Source: JAEZHK01 sp040768845
GTDB taxonomy: Bacteria > Bacillota > Clostridia > Christensenellales > Aristaeellaceae
Direction: 5' to 3'
Assembly: GCA_040768845.1 (NCBI GenBank)
Contig: JAXGME010000009.1
Location: 1 to 64,000, forward strand
Length of the DNA: 64,000 bases
Shown here: piece after piece, positions 23,194-31,002 of the stretch
How the letters are laid out: each line of letters opens with the position of its first letter
Position numbering within the stretch: the stretch's first letter is position 1
Translations under genes and position numbers: made by a program
Notes under the pieces: model-generated
Databases searched by the model: none
The model's input: only the letters and a program-made list of their open reading frames with translations
What the model was told of the DNA's origin: nothing

Positions 23194-24636
23194 CTATACC
23201 TCGGCCTCGGCCTCGCAGCAGGAGGCCTCCTCCGCATTTGTCAGCCAATCCGGCCCGGCCGGGTCCGCGGTTTCTGCGCCGGGGGCCGCGGCCGGGTCCG
23301 TATTGTCGATCACGGTGACGGTGCTGGTGATCATGCCCATCCAGCAGCTGAACCGGAAGCGCCCGGCCTTTTCCGGCGTAAACCGGATGACGTTTGCGCC
23401 GGGCTCAAAACTGTGCTCGATGCCGAAGGCGGGCAGGATCATCCGGTTGTTGCAGCCGTTGATCGAGCCCTTGGGCGCGTTGATCGTCCACTCCACCGGA
23501 ACGCCCGCGGTGACGGTAATGGGTTCGTAGCTTCCGGAGCGAAGGGTGGTGGTCACCCGCTGCACGGCCTCGGCCCGGGCGGCTGTGGGCGCGCCGGCCG
23601 TACCCGCGCCGGCCGTCGGAAAACTCGCGCCCGCGAGGTTCATGCCGCTGGACAGCATGGTCAGCCCCAGCGCCGCCACCAGCACTGCGCCCACCGCCAT
23701 CGCGCGGCGGGAGAACCTGCGGTTCATGATGGAGCCCAGCGCGCCGAAGCCGAACATCAGCGGCACGGTGCCCAGGCTGAACACCAGCATCGACAGCGCA
23801 CCCTTCGCGGGATCTCCGGTGGACAGCGCGTAAATCTGCATCGCCTGCAGCGGCCCGCAGGGCATCAGGCCGTTGATCAGGCCCACGTACAGCGGCCCCA
23901 TGGAGCGCCCGCGCCCGCCGATTTTTTGCGCTGCGAATTTGGGCATGCGCGGCACCAGGCGCGCCATCCAGGGAAACAGGCCCGTCATGTTCAGCCCCAT
24001 GATCAGCATGAAAACCCCGGCGACGGCCTGCACCACACCCCTGGCCGTCTGGGAAAAGCTGATCACCGATCCCGCCGCGCCCACCAGCGCACCCACCAGC
24101 GTATAGGAAATCACGCGCCCAAGGTTGTAAAGGGCGCTGGGCTTCAGCGCGCCGACTCCGCCCGGGGCGGGCTGCGGTGCGCGCATGCATTGGGAAAGCC
24201 CGATGCCGCCGCACATCATCACGCAGTGAACGGAGGTGATCAGGCCGATCACAAACAGCATGCCGTACCCCATGCCCTCCTCCGCCAGCGGCAGAAGGCC
24301 GGCCGCCGCGCCGACGCCGAAGCGGCTGAGCAGCAGATACAAAAGTCCGGCGGTGGAAAGGACGGCGGCGATCCGTCCGACGGAGCGCACCCGGCCGCCC
24401 GGCGCGCCGCCCGCATCCGATCCGACCCCATACCCTTCGGCTACCACGGCGCGAATCAGATCGCGCCTTTTGACCTTTTCCGGATCATGGACGATCCGCG
24501 CCGTCCCGCGCGCCAATTGAACCGTGGCCTTTGAAACCCCCGGCAGCGCCTGAAGCGCCGCCTCGATCTTCTGAACGCACAGGCCGCAGGTCATCCCGGT
24601 GATGTGAAGGCGCGTTTCCGTCGTGGCGTTTGACAT
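23194..24636 (-). CDS. Three-part metal-handling membrane protein: HMA domain, SafE/DsbD-like membrane domain, cupredoxin-like domain
   Basis: The product is 480 residues. Residues 9-70 are a heavy-metal-associated domain with GMTCGLC (14-20). Residues 90-335 are a SafE/TauE-like membrane domain with two conserved motifs, HCVMMCGG (137-144) and LMPCGPLQ (257-264). Residues 355-445 look like a cupredoxin: Asn393, Cys395, His408, Cys431, Met433 and Met435 are possible metal ligands. A CC pair lies near the C-terminus (473-474). Copper is the likeliest metal, but mercury or another soft metal is not excluded. Comparable proteins take part in copper delivery or cytochrome-oxidase maturation. AAGGGGGG precedes the ATG. 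The gene is monocistronic. Confidence 0.82.
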   Translation of the reverse strand: MSNATTETRLHITGMTCGLCVQKIEAALQALPGVSKATVQLARGTARIVHDPEKVKRRDLIRAVVAEGYGVGSDAGGAPGGRVRSVGRIAAVLSTAGLLYLLLSRFGVGAAAGLLPLAEEGMGYGMLFVIGLITSVHCVMMCGGIGLSQCMRAPQPAPGGVGALKPSALYNLGRVISYTLVGALVGAAGSVISFSQTARGVVQAVAGVFMLIMGLNMTGLFPWMARLVPRMPKFAAQKIGGRGRSMGPLYVGLINGLMPCGPLQAMQIYALSTGDPAKGALSMLVFSLGTVPLMFGFGALGSIMNRRFSRRAMAVGAVLVAALGLTMLSSGMNLAGASFPTAGAGTAGAPTAARAEAVQRVTTTLRSGSYEPITVTAGVPVEWTINAPKGSINGCNNRMILPAFGIEHSFEPGANVIRFTPEKAGRFRFSCWMGMITSTVTVIDNTDPAAAPGAETADPAGPDWLTNAEEASCCEAEAEV

Positions 24637-24718
24637 GGTGGTCCCCCCTTTGTTTTCGGCAGATCCTGCCCCGCCCTTTGGCGGCTCCGCCCGGGATGCT
24701 GTCCGGAGGCAGGTTTGT

Positions 24719-24728
24719 GATAATTATC
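24719..24728. promoter_or_regulatory. Palindrome in the 5' leader of the HMA-SafE gene
   Basis: GATAATTATC is a perfect 10-bp palindrome about 25 bp downstream of the predicted transcription start. Its AT-rich pattern recalls half of a Fur-type box but does not complete one. A metal-responsive operator is possible. Confidence 0.3.
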
Positions 24729-24754
24729 CTATGTGAATAATAGTAATTAAGCGC

Positions 24755-24783
24755 ATTATACAAGGTTCTTTGCCGCGCGTCAA
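24755..24783 (-). promoter_or_regulatory. sigma-A promoter of the HMA-SafE gene
   Basis: Minus strand TTGACG (24783-24778), 17-bp spacer, perfect TATAAT (24760-24755). The leader to the ATG is about 110 nt and AT-rich, unlike its surroundings. Confidence 0.8.
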
Positions 24784-24813
24784 TCCCCTTTGCGTTTTTG
24801 CGCCGCGTTTTGG

Positions 24814-24841
24814 ATAAGCGGCGGATCGCGCGCATAGCAAT
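24814..24841 (+). promoter_or_regulatory. Possible sigma-E-like sporulation promoter of the SPOCS gene
   Basis: ATA at 24814-24816 and CATAGCAAT at 24833-24841, 16 bp apart, resemble the mother-cell sigma-E pattern. This is weak on its own and supported mainly by the sporulation-type product downstream. Confidence 0.25.
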
Positions 24842-24898
24842 GAAGGGGGAACGGGCGGCCCGTCGGCCGCGCTGGAATGGGTACAAGGAGGGCTGAAC

Positions 24899-26389
24899 GT
24901 GGAGCTGGAAAGGCAAACCATAGAAATCGAACGGCTGGTGGCTGCCGAGCGCGCGCAGGCGCTGGTGCGTGCGGAGGCCACGGTTTCCGGCGCGGGACGC
25001 GAGGCGGTGGAGCCGCTGATGGAGGAGGCGACGCTCTCGATCGGTACCGTGGAGGTGCAGGAGGGGCGGGTGCTTCTGGACGGCACGGTGCGCTGTCAGG
25101 CGGTGTACCGGCAGGGCGAGGAGACGAGCCCGCGCGCGCTCGGTGCCCAGGCGCAGTTCAATCAGTCAATTGAAGCGCCCGGGGTCAAGCCCCGGATGAT
25201 CGCCGGAGTGACGGGCCAGGTGGAGCACGTGGAGGCGGCCTATGAAAACGGGCGCATGGTGTTTCACGTGTCCGTCAACCTGGCGGTTCGGGTCAGCACG
25301 CTGGACGCGCTGAATGTGATCACGCAGGCGGCGGGGATTCCGGCGCTGGAGGCGCAGTTTGTGGAGGTCTGTTCCACAAAGCTCAGCGCCGAGGCGGGGG
25401 CGGAGGCGGTGCTCCGGGAGAGCGTGCAGCTTCCGGCGCAGCTGGACGCCCGACTCTCACTGATCGACTGGTCCAGCGCGCGGGTGACCGGCGTCGCGCC
25501 GGATCTGGGCGGCGTCCGGGTAAAGGGCGAAGTGCTGACCGAGACGCTGATCGGAACCGGCGTTCCGTCGCGGCCGGCGGCGCTGGTCAAGGTGGCGCTG
25601 CCCTTTGACGAACTGGTGGAACTGCCCGAGTGGCTCAGCGGCAATGTGCGCGCGAGCGCGGCCGTCACGAACCTCGTCACCAGCGTGGAACAGGGCGACG
25701 GCGAGGAGTCGGCGCTGACGCTGGAAGCAAACCTCGCCATTGCGGTGCGCGCTTACGGACAGGACTGCGCCACCGCCCTTGCCGGGGCGTATACCACCGC
25801 CGGCCAGGCCATTGAGGCCCGGTGCGAAACGATTGAGGTGTCCGCCGGCGAAGTCGCGCTGGACGGCGCCCAGGTGTTCCGCGGCACCATGATGCTTCCG
25901 GAGGGAGCGCCCGGCGCGGGCTCGGTGCTGGCCGCCCGGGTGCGCCCCGTGGTCAGCGAATGGTCCGGCGAAAACGGACAGACGACGGTGTCCGGCATCC
26001 TGGAGTCGGGCGTACTGTACCTGCCCGGCGGCAGCGAGCGGCTGCAGGCCGCGCGGTCCGAAATGCCCTTTACCGTCCGCTGCGAGGGAGAGCTTCCGGA
26101 AAACGGCGAGCTGACGGTGGAGGCCACCGGCGCCGAGGCCAGCGCGCTGATGAGCGACCGTCTGGAGATCAAATGTACGCTGCACGTGGCCGGCTCCGCC
26201 ATCCAAACCCGTCCCATGACCATTGTGGAGGGCGTCGAGGCGGCGGAGGGCGAGGCAGGCGCGGGCGGCATCCTGATCGTATGGCCGCAGGCGGGGGACA
26301 CCGCCTGGTCCATCGGCCGGCGCCATCGGGTGGCGCAGGCGCGCGTCGGCGCGGTGGAACCGGGCAAGCCCATTGTGCTCCGGGTATAG
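24899..26389 (+). CDS. SPOCS (DUF3794)-domain protein with degenerate C-terminal LysM
   Basis: The product is 496 residues starting at GTG 24899, after AAGGAGGG. It contains about three repeated DUF3794/SPOCS domains of about 120 residues (roughly 30-150, 170-290 and 310-425). Each has the strand-rich pattern with a central V.G...E.V. The last 45 residues (ILIVWPQAGDTAWSIGRRHRV...) form a LysM-like segment that has lost several consensus residues. SPOCS proteins such as SipL take part in spore coat assembly in Clostridia by anchoring coat proteins to SpoIVA. A role at the spore surface is likely. It lies just ahead of ispE. Confidence 0.82.
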   Translation: MELERQTIEIERLVAAERAQALVRAEATVSGAGREAVEPLMEEATLSIGTVEVQEGRVLLDGTVRCQAVYRQGEETSPRALGAQAQFNQSIEAPGVKPRMIAGVTGQVEHVEAAYENGRMVFHVSVNLAVRVSTLDALNVITQAAGIPALEAQFVEVCSTKLSAEAGAEAVLRESVQLPAQLDARLSLIDWSSARVTGVAPDLGGVRVKGEVLTETLIGTGVPSRPAALVKVALPFDELVELPEWLSGNVRASAAVTNLVTSVEQGDGEESALTLEANLAIAVRAYGQDCATALAGAYTTAGQAIEARCETIEVSAGEVALDGAQVFRGTMMLPEGAPGAGSVLAARVRPVVSEWSGENGQTTVSGILESGVLYLPGGSERLQAARSEMPFTVRCEGELPENGELTVEATGAEASALMSDRLEIKCTLHVAGSAIQTRPMTIVEGVEAAEGEAGAGGILIVWPQAGDTAWSIGRRHRVAQARVGAVEPGKPIVLRV

Positions 26390-26422
26390 GCGTGGTATAA
26401 TGGCCCTCGCGGAGGGCCGTAC

Positions 26423-27262
26423 ATGAGGATTGAACGAGAGGCGAACGCCAAGATCAACTGGGCGCTCTGGGTTACGGGCGTCCGTCCGGACGGATACCAC
26501 GAATTAGATATGCTGATGCAGCCGGTGGCGCTGGCGGACCGCCTGACGTTTGAGGACGCCGACGGGCTGACGCTTGAGGTGGACGGGGCGCCCTCCGGGG
26601 ATGGGGACAACCTTGTGCTTCGCGCCGCGCGCGCGCTCCGGGAAATGGCCGGGGTGCGCCGCGGCGCACGCATTTCCCTCGTCAAGCGCATTCCGGTTCG
26701 GGCGGGCCTCGGCGGTGGCAGCGCGGACTGCGCCGCGGCGCTGCGCGGCCTTGCCGCGCTGTGGGGGCTCGAGATTCCAGAGGCCGCGCTGGGCGCGCTG
26801 GGCCTGACCCTGGGCGCGGATGTGCCCTATTGCCTGACGGGCGGCTTTTGCCGCGTGCGCGGCATAGGGGAGCGGATTGAGCATCTGGGGCCGGGGCCCG
26901 GGCTTCACCTGGCGGTGGCGCGGCTGGGCGGCGGACTTTCGACGCCGGAGGTGTTCCGCGCATGGGACGGCACGCCGGCGCATCCGCCGGCGGATGCCCG
27001 GGGCGCGCTGGAAGCGCTCCGAACGAAAGACTTTGACCAGCTTCGCCGCGTTTCGCACAATGCGCTCATCGCGCCGGCGGCGGCGCTGATGCCGGAGATT
27101 CCGGAGAGGATCCGGGATCTGTACGCCATGGGCGCGCTTTTCGCACAGATGTCGGGCAGCGGTTCCGCCGTCTACGGCGTGTTCCGGGACGGTGCGGCCG
27201 CTCACGCCGCCGCCAAAAAATTGGGAAAAAACGCGATTGTGACCGAAACATTGCCCGCGTAG
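26423..27262 (+). CDS. ispE: 4-diphosphocytidyl-2-C-methyl-D-erythritol kinase
   Basis: Fourth enzyme of the methylerythritol-phosphate route to isoprenoids. The product is 279 residues, a GHMP kinase. The N-terminal active-site region holds AKINWALWV. The glycine-rich ATP loop is PVRAGLGGGSAD (91-102), whose Asp102 is the probable catalytic acid. The C-terminal GSGSAVYGVF matches motif 3. The genome also has dxs and ispA in this window, so the MEP pathway is in use. GGAGGG precedes the ATG. Confidence 0.96.
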   Translation: MRIEREANAKINWALWVTGVRPDGYHELDMLMQPVALADRLTFEDADGLTLEVDGAPSGDGDNLVLRAARALREMAGVRRGARISLVKRIPVRAGLGGGSADCAAALRGLAALWGLEIPEAALGALGLTLGADVPYCLTGGFCRVRGIGERIEHLGPGPGLHLAVARLGGGLSTPEVFRAWDGTPAHPPADARGALEALRTKDFDQLRRVSHNALIAPAAALMPEIPERIRDLYAMGALFAQMSGSGSAVYGVFRDGAAAHAAAKKLGKNAIVTETLPA

Positions 27263-27294
27263 CCGCATAAATTCGTCAGATTCCGCTCAGGCTA

Positions 27295-27343
27295 GAGCCA
27301 TCCGATTCCGCATGATGGGAGTAGAAGGATGGCTCGTTTTTTT
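27295..27343 (+). terminator. Terminator-like hairpin overlapping the spoIIR start codon
   Basis: Perfect 9-bp arms GAGCCATCC (27295-27303) and GGATGGCTC (27327-27335), a 23-nt loop, then G and seven T residues (27337-27343). The ATG of spoIIR is inside the right arm and the T-run encodes residues 5-6. It could end ispE transcription, attenuate spoIIR or hide its start codon. Confidence 0.55.
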
Positions 27344-27847
27344 GTGGCGCTCGCGATGTGCGCGGCGCTTTTTATCCCGCTTCCGGCCCGGGCGAAGGCG
27401 CCCGACCCACTGGGCGGGCTGATTCGCCTCCAGGTGGTCGCCCGGAGCGACGCGCCGGACGATCAGCGGCAAAAGCTCGTCGTCCGCGACCGCGTGCGCG
27501 CGCTGGCGGCCGAGATTGTCCGGGGCGCGAAGAATGCCGACGAGGCCTTTGCGCGCCTCCGGGCGCGCCGGGGCGCGCTGGCGCGGGCATCCGGCGGGCG
27601 GGTGGAAATCCGGGAAGTGAACTGCCCGCTCCGGGTGTATGGCGATCTCGTGGTGCCGGCGGGGCGCTACCGCGCGGTGCGCGTCGTACTGGGTGGCGGC
27701 GCGGGCCGAAACTGGTGGTGTGTGCTCTATCCGGACCTGTGCGGCGCGGACCCGATTTCCGCGGAAGCACTGGAGACGGACCGGCCCGTGGCGTTCTATT
27801 CCGAGATCATGCAATGGGTTGCGGCGATGAGGGGGAATGATTCATGA
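27329..27847 (+). CDS. spoIIR: Stage II sporulation protein R
   Basis: SpoIIR is the forespore-made signal that triggers SpoIIGA to process pro-sigma-E in the mother cell. The product is 172 residues, a little short for the family. A signal peptide covers about 1-22. IRLQVVARSDAPDDQRQKLVVRD (32-54 in part) and NWWCVLYPDLC (128-138) are the family blocks. The start ATG sits in a terminator-like hairpin. The stop overlaps the sleB ATG by 4 bp, so the two are translationally coupled. Confidence 0.9.
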   Translation: MARFFVALAMCAALFIPLPARAKAPDPLGGLIRLQVVARSDAPDDQRQKLVVRDRVRALAAEIVRGAKNADEAFARLRARRGALARASGGRVEIREVNCPLRVYGDLVVPAGRYRAVRVVLGGGAGRNWWCVLYPDLCGADPISAEALETDRPVAFYSEIMQWVAAMRGNDS

Positions 27848-28527
27848 AAAAATTTGCGTACGTCGCGCTGATCCTGTCGCTGGCGGCCTGCTTTGCGCTT
27901 TTGCCGGCGCAGGCCGCCGTCGTGCTGGAGGTGGGCTCCAGCGGCAGCAACGTCACCAAGGTGCAGAAGCGGCTGATCCAGTACGATTATCTGGATGGCG
28001 TCGCCGACGGCAAGTACGGCGCGGATACCCAGGCCGCGGTGAAGCTGTTCCAGCGGCGCAACGGCCTGACCGTGGACGGCCGGGTCGGCCCGGCGACCGC
28101 AGCCGCGCTGGGCGTGACGCTGACCTCCTCCGGCGGCGGCGCGACCACGACGAGTTCAACCTCCGCGTCCATCGTTTCCAGCGACCACCGGCTGCTCTCC
28201 AAACTGGTGTACGCCGAGGCCCGGGGCGAGCCCTACAAGGGGCAGGTGGCGGTGGCGGCGGTGGTCTTGAACCGGGTGCGCTCGTCGTCCTTTCCCAACA
28301 CCATCTCCGGCGTCATCTACCAGAAGAACGCCTTCTCCTGCGTGCCCAACGGCTCCATCAACAATACCCCGGATTCCTCCGCCATCCGCGCCGCCCGCGA
28401 CGCGATGAACGGCTGGGACCCCACCGGCGGGTGTCTGTACTTCTATAACCCCAGGGCGACCTCGGACAGGTGGATCCGCAGCCGGACGGTCAAGACCGTG
28501 ATCGGCAACCACTCCTTCTGCCTATGA
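27844..28527 (+). CDS. sleB: Spore cortex-lytic enzyme SleB
   Basis: A lytic transglycosylase that degrades spore cortex during germination. The product is 227 residues. After a signal peptide (1-24), residues 28-90 form a peptidoglycan-binding domain (VGSSGSNVTKVQKRL ... DGRVGPAT), then a Ser/Thr/Gly linker, then a Hydrolase_2 domain from about 115. Glu125 in YAEARGE is the predicted catalytic acid, and LNRVRSSSFPNTISGVIYQ follows. It overlaps spoIIR upstream and ypeB downstream by 4 bp each. Confidence 0.95.
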   Translation: MKKFAYVALILSLAACFALLPAQAAVVLEVGSSGSNVTKVQKRLIQYDYLDGVADGKYGADTQAAVKLFQRRNGLTVDGRVGPATAAALGVTLTSSGGGATTTSSTSASIVSSDHRLLSKLVYAEARGEPYKGQVAVAAVVLNRVRSSSFPNTISGVIYQKNAFSCVPNGSINNTPDSSAIRAARDAMNGWDPTGGCLYFYNPRATSDRWIRSRTVKTVIGNHSFCL

Positions 28528-29861
28528 AGAATGGGTTTCGATGGAGGGGGCGCATCCAGAAAAGGGGCTTTCTGGTCATGCTCGCCGCGCTGGCGCTGGC
28601 GCTTTTTCTCACCAGCGTCGCGATGCAAAAGCGCGTTTCGGCGCTGACGCTGCAGGTCAACGCGGCCTATCAAAAGGCGTTTTATGAGACGATCGAGTTG
28701 ATGAGCGGCATCCAGCTCAACCTGGAAAAGCTGATGGTCACCGGCAGCGCGTCGCAGCGGCAGGCGCTGCTCGCCACCATTGCGCGGCAGGCCGAGGGCG
28801 TATCCGGAAACCTCAGTCAGATGCCTCAGGGCGATGCCACGCTGGAGGGCTCGCTGAAGTTTGTCAACCAGACGGCGGACTACGCCCGGGTGCTGGCCGA
28901 GCGCATTGGCGCCGGCGGCGCGCTGACCGGGCGGGACTACGAGCAGCTGGGCGATCTCAGAAGCGCCGGCATCCGGCTGAACAATCAGCTGGCCGAGTTG
29001 CTGGCGCGCTACGACGAGGGCGAGCCGGTGTTTGGAGACGGCTCGGTGACCCTGAGCGCCACGCAGGCGCCAGACGAGGAAAACGAGCCGACCGTGGACT
29101 ACCCGGTGCTGCTCTACGACGGTCCCTTCTCCGATGCCAGCGTGTCCGAGGAGATCGCGCCCGACGGTCCGGAGATTTCCAGCGACGAGGCCGGACGTCT
29201 GCTGACCGCGTTTGTGGGCGCGGAGCGGGTGGTGAGCGCCGGCTATACCGGGGATTCGGACATCTTCTCCAGCTGCTATGAGTTCATCCTCACGCTGAAG
29301 GACGGCAACACGCTGACGGCGGGCATCACCCGGGCGGGCGGTCACGTGGTGTACATGCTGCCCGACCGGGCAAATTCCGAAGTGGTGCTCACCGAAGGCG
29401 ACTGCATCGACCAGGGCGCGCGTTTTCTCGCCGTCCACGGCTATGAGGACATGGCGGTCAACTACTGGCGCAGACTGGACGGCATTTTGACGGTCAACTA
29501 CGCGGCGACGCAGGAGGGCGTGCTCCTCTACCCGGATCTGGTCAAGCTGCAGATCTCGATGAAAGACGGGCAGGTGGTGGGCATCGAGGCAGCCAACTAC
29601 CTGACCAACCACCGGACGCGCGCCATTGCGCGGCCCGTGATCACGGAGGCAGAAGCCCGCGTCAGCATCAACCCGGCGCTGACCGTGGAGCGCGTGCGGC
29701 GCTGCATTATCCCGCTGGACGAAGGAGAGGTGCAGTGCTGGGAGATCACCGCGTCCTTCTCGGACGACGAACAGTACCTCGTCTACGTGGACGTGGCCAC
29801 CGGCGCCGAAAAGACCATCCTGCGCATCGTGCAGGACGATGAGGGCATCGTGACCCAGTAG
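28524..29861 (+). CDS. ypeB: Germination protein YpeB
   Basis: YpeB is the partner that localises and stabilises SleB in the spore. The product is 445 residues: a short basic N-terminus, one membrane helix (about 15-33), a helical N-terminal domain and repeated PepSY-type domains in the C-terminal part (for example IDQGARFLAVHGYEDM and TEAEARVSINPALTVE). The ATG at 28524 overlaps the sleB stop; no separate ribosome-binding site is seen, which supports coupled translation. The sleB-ypeB order matches other spore formers. Confidence 0.93.
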   Translation: MKNGFRWRGRIQKRGFLVMLAALALALFLTSVAMQKRVSALTLQVNAAYQKAFYETIELMSGIQLNLEKLMVTGSASQRQALLATIARQAEGVSGNLSQMPQGDATLEGSLKFVNQTADYARVLAERIGAGGALTGRDYEQLGDLRSAGIRLNNQLAELLARYDEGEPVFGDGSVTLSATQAPDEENEPTVDYPVLLYDGPFSDASVSEEIAPDGPEISSDEAGRLLTAFVGAERVVSAGYTGDSDIFSSCYEFILTLKDGNTLTAGITRAGGHVVYMLPDRANSEVVLTEGDCIDQGARFLAVHGYEDMAVNYWRRLDGILTVNYAATQEGVLLYPDLVKLQISMKDGQVVGIEAANYLTNHRTRAIARPVITEAEARVSINPALTVERVRRCIIPLDEGEVQCWEITASFSDDEQYLVYVDVATGAEKTILRIVQDDEGIVTQ

Positions 29862-29870
29862 CGCCCCCCC

Positions 29871-29907
29871 AAAAATCAACCGGCCCCCGCGGCATCGCGG
29901 GGGCCGG
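29871..29907 (-). terminator. Terminator between ypeB and the EEP-family gene
   Basis: Arms of 12 bp at 29880-29891 and 29896-29907 with a four-base loop. On the minus strand they are followed by TTGATTTTT, so the hairpin chiefly serves the gene ending at 29917, but ypeB may use it too. Confidence 0.8.
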
Positions 29908-29916
29908 ACGCATGCG

Positions 29917-30975
29917 TCAGGCGAGCTGAAATTCAACCCGGACCGGGTTGTGGTCCGAAAACCGGAAGCCCAGCGGCAGCGTTTCGACGGATTCCAGGCG
30001 GAGGTTGGGCGACAGGATGAAGCCGTCGATCACATAGGTCTGAATCTCCGGGTCCGCCGGGTCGTAGGGCCTGTCGTTCAGGCGGCAGGTGGGGGCTTCG
30101 TCGTCCACGGCAAAGGTCCAACCCGGCAGGATCGCCGCGTCGACTTCCCCCGGCACGTAGGCGGCTTCGGCCCGGGTCGGGTATTTCCGGCGATCAACGC
30201 CGGGCAGCCATTGGTTGAAGTCGCCGCCCGCCAGCACGTAATTGCCCTTTTCGTATTCGCCGGTCAAAAACCGCACCAGCGCCTCCGTCTGCGCCGCCTT
30301 GCCCTCGCCCGCGTCATAGGCCTCCAGGTGCAGGTTGACCACCACCAGTTCGCTGTCCGCGCCCTCGACGGGGATGCGCGTCGCCAGAAGGCAGCGCTTG
30401 AGGTTGCAGGTGGAGAGGGGCCAGGCGAAGGGGCTGGGCAGGCCAATCCGCGCGGCGGCGGACGCGTTCAGGGCAGAAAGGGTCATGAGGCCGCTGTCCA
30501 CCCTGCCGATGGGATTTGTGACCGGAACCGGCACGAAGGGGCAGAGGAAATTCCGCGCGAAGGCGGTCTGCCCGCCGAGAGCGCCGGAGATGACGGCGGC
30601 TTCGTTCACATAGAAGGAGCGCCGCGCGCCCTGGTCCACCTCCTGCAGCAGCGTGAGGTCGCATTTTTGCGCCGAGAGGGTTTCGATGACCCCGGCGAGG
30701 TCGCGCTCAATCACGGCCTTCGAGTCGGCGCCGGTGGTCTTGCCGCCGTCGAGAAAGAAGTCGACCTCCGCGGGCAGGCCGCAGTAGCCGATGTTAAAGC
30801 TGACCGCCGAGAGCGTATCGCCGGGCCTTGCCGCGCCGGAGGCGCCGCCCGCGAGGGCGACCTGTTCCTCCGCCGCCGGGCGGTATTCCGTCACCGTCAG
30901 ATAGCCGATGCCCAGCGCCGCCAGAAGGACAACGCCCGCCAGGGCCCAGAGCGCGATTTTTATGAACTGTTTCAT
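29917..30975 (-). CDS. Membrane-anchored endonuclease/exonuclease/phosphatase-family protein
   Basis: The product is 352 residues. One membrane helix (about 5-27) is followed by an EEP (DNase I-like) domain: SFNIGYCG, LLQEVD (catalytic Glu), VVNLHLEAYD, AGGDFNQ and SDHNPV at the expected order, so the active site is intact. Substrate may be nucleic acid, phosphoinositide-like lipid or another phosphodiester; the anchor places it outside the membrane. It is preceded by a GAGGCC site. No operon partner is obvious: araB ends 27 bp upstream of its start on the same strand and may be co-transcribed. Confidence 0.82.
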   Translation of the reverse strand: MKQFIKIALWALAGVVLLAALGIGYLTVTEYRPAAEEQVALAGGASGAARPGDTLSAVSFNIGYCGLPAEVDFFLDGGKTTGADSKAVIERDLAGVIETLSAQKCDLTLLQEVDQGARRSFYVNEAAVISGALGGQTAFARNFLCPFVPVPVTNPIGRVDSGLMTLSALNASAAARIGLPSPFAWPLSTCNLKRCLLATRIPVEGADSELVVVNLHLEAYDAGEGKAAQTEALVRFLTGEYEKGNYVLAGGDFNQWLPGVDRRKYPTRAEAAYVPGEVDAAILPGWTFAVDDEAPTCRLNDRPYDPADPEIQTYVIDGFILSPNLRLESVETLPLGFRFSDHNPVRVEFQLA

Positions 30976-31002
30976 GGGGCCTCCCTCGCGGCACCGCCGC
31001 CG

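Noticed and set aside
27263..27298. sigma-F promoter for spoIIR (GCATA and GGCTAGAGC)
   Set aside because: The two elements are about 21 bp apart, whereas about 15 is expected; the match is probably accidental.
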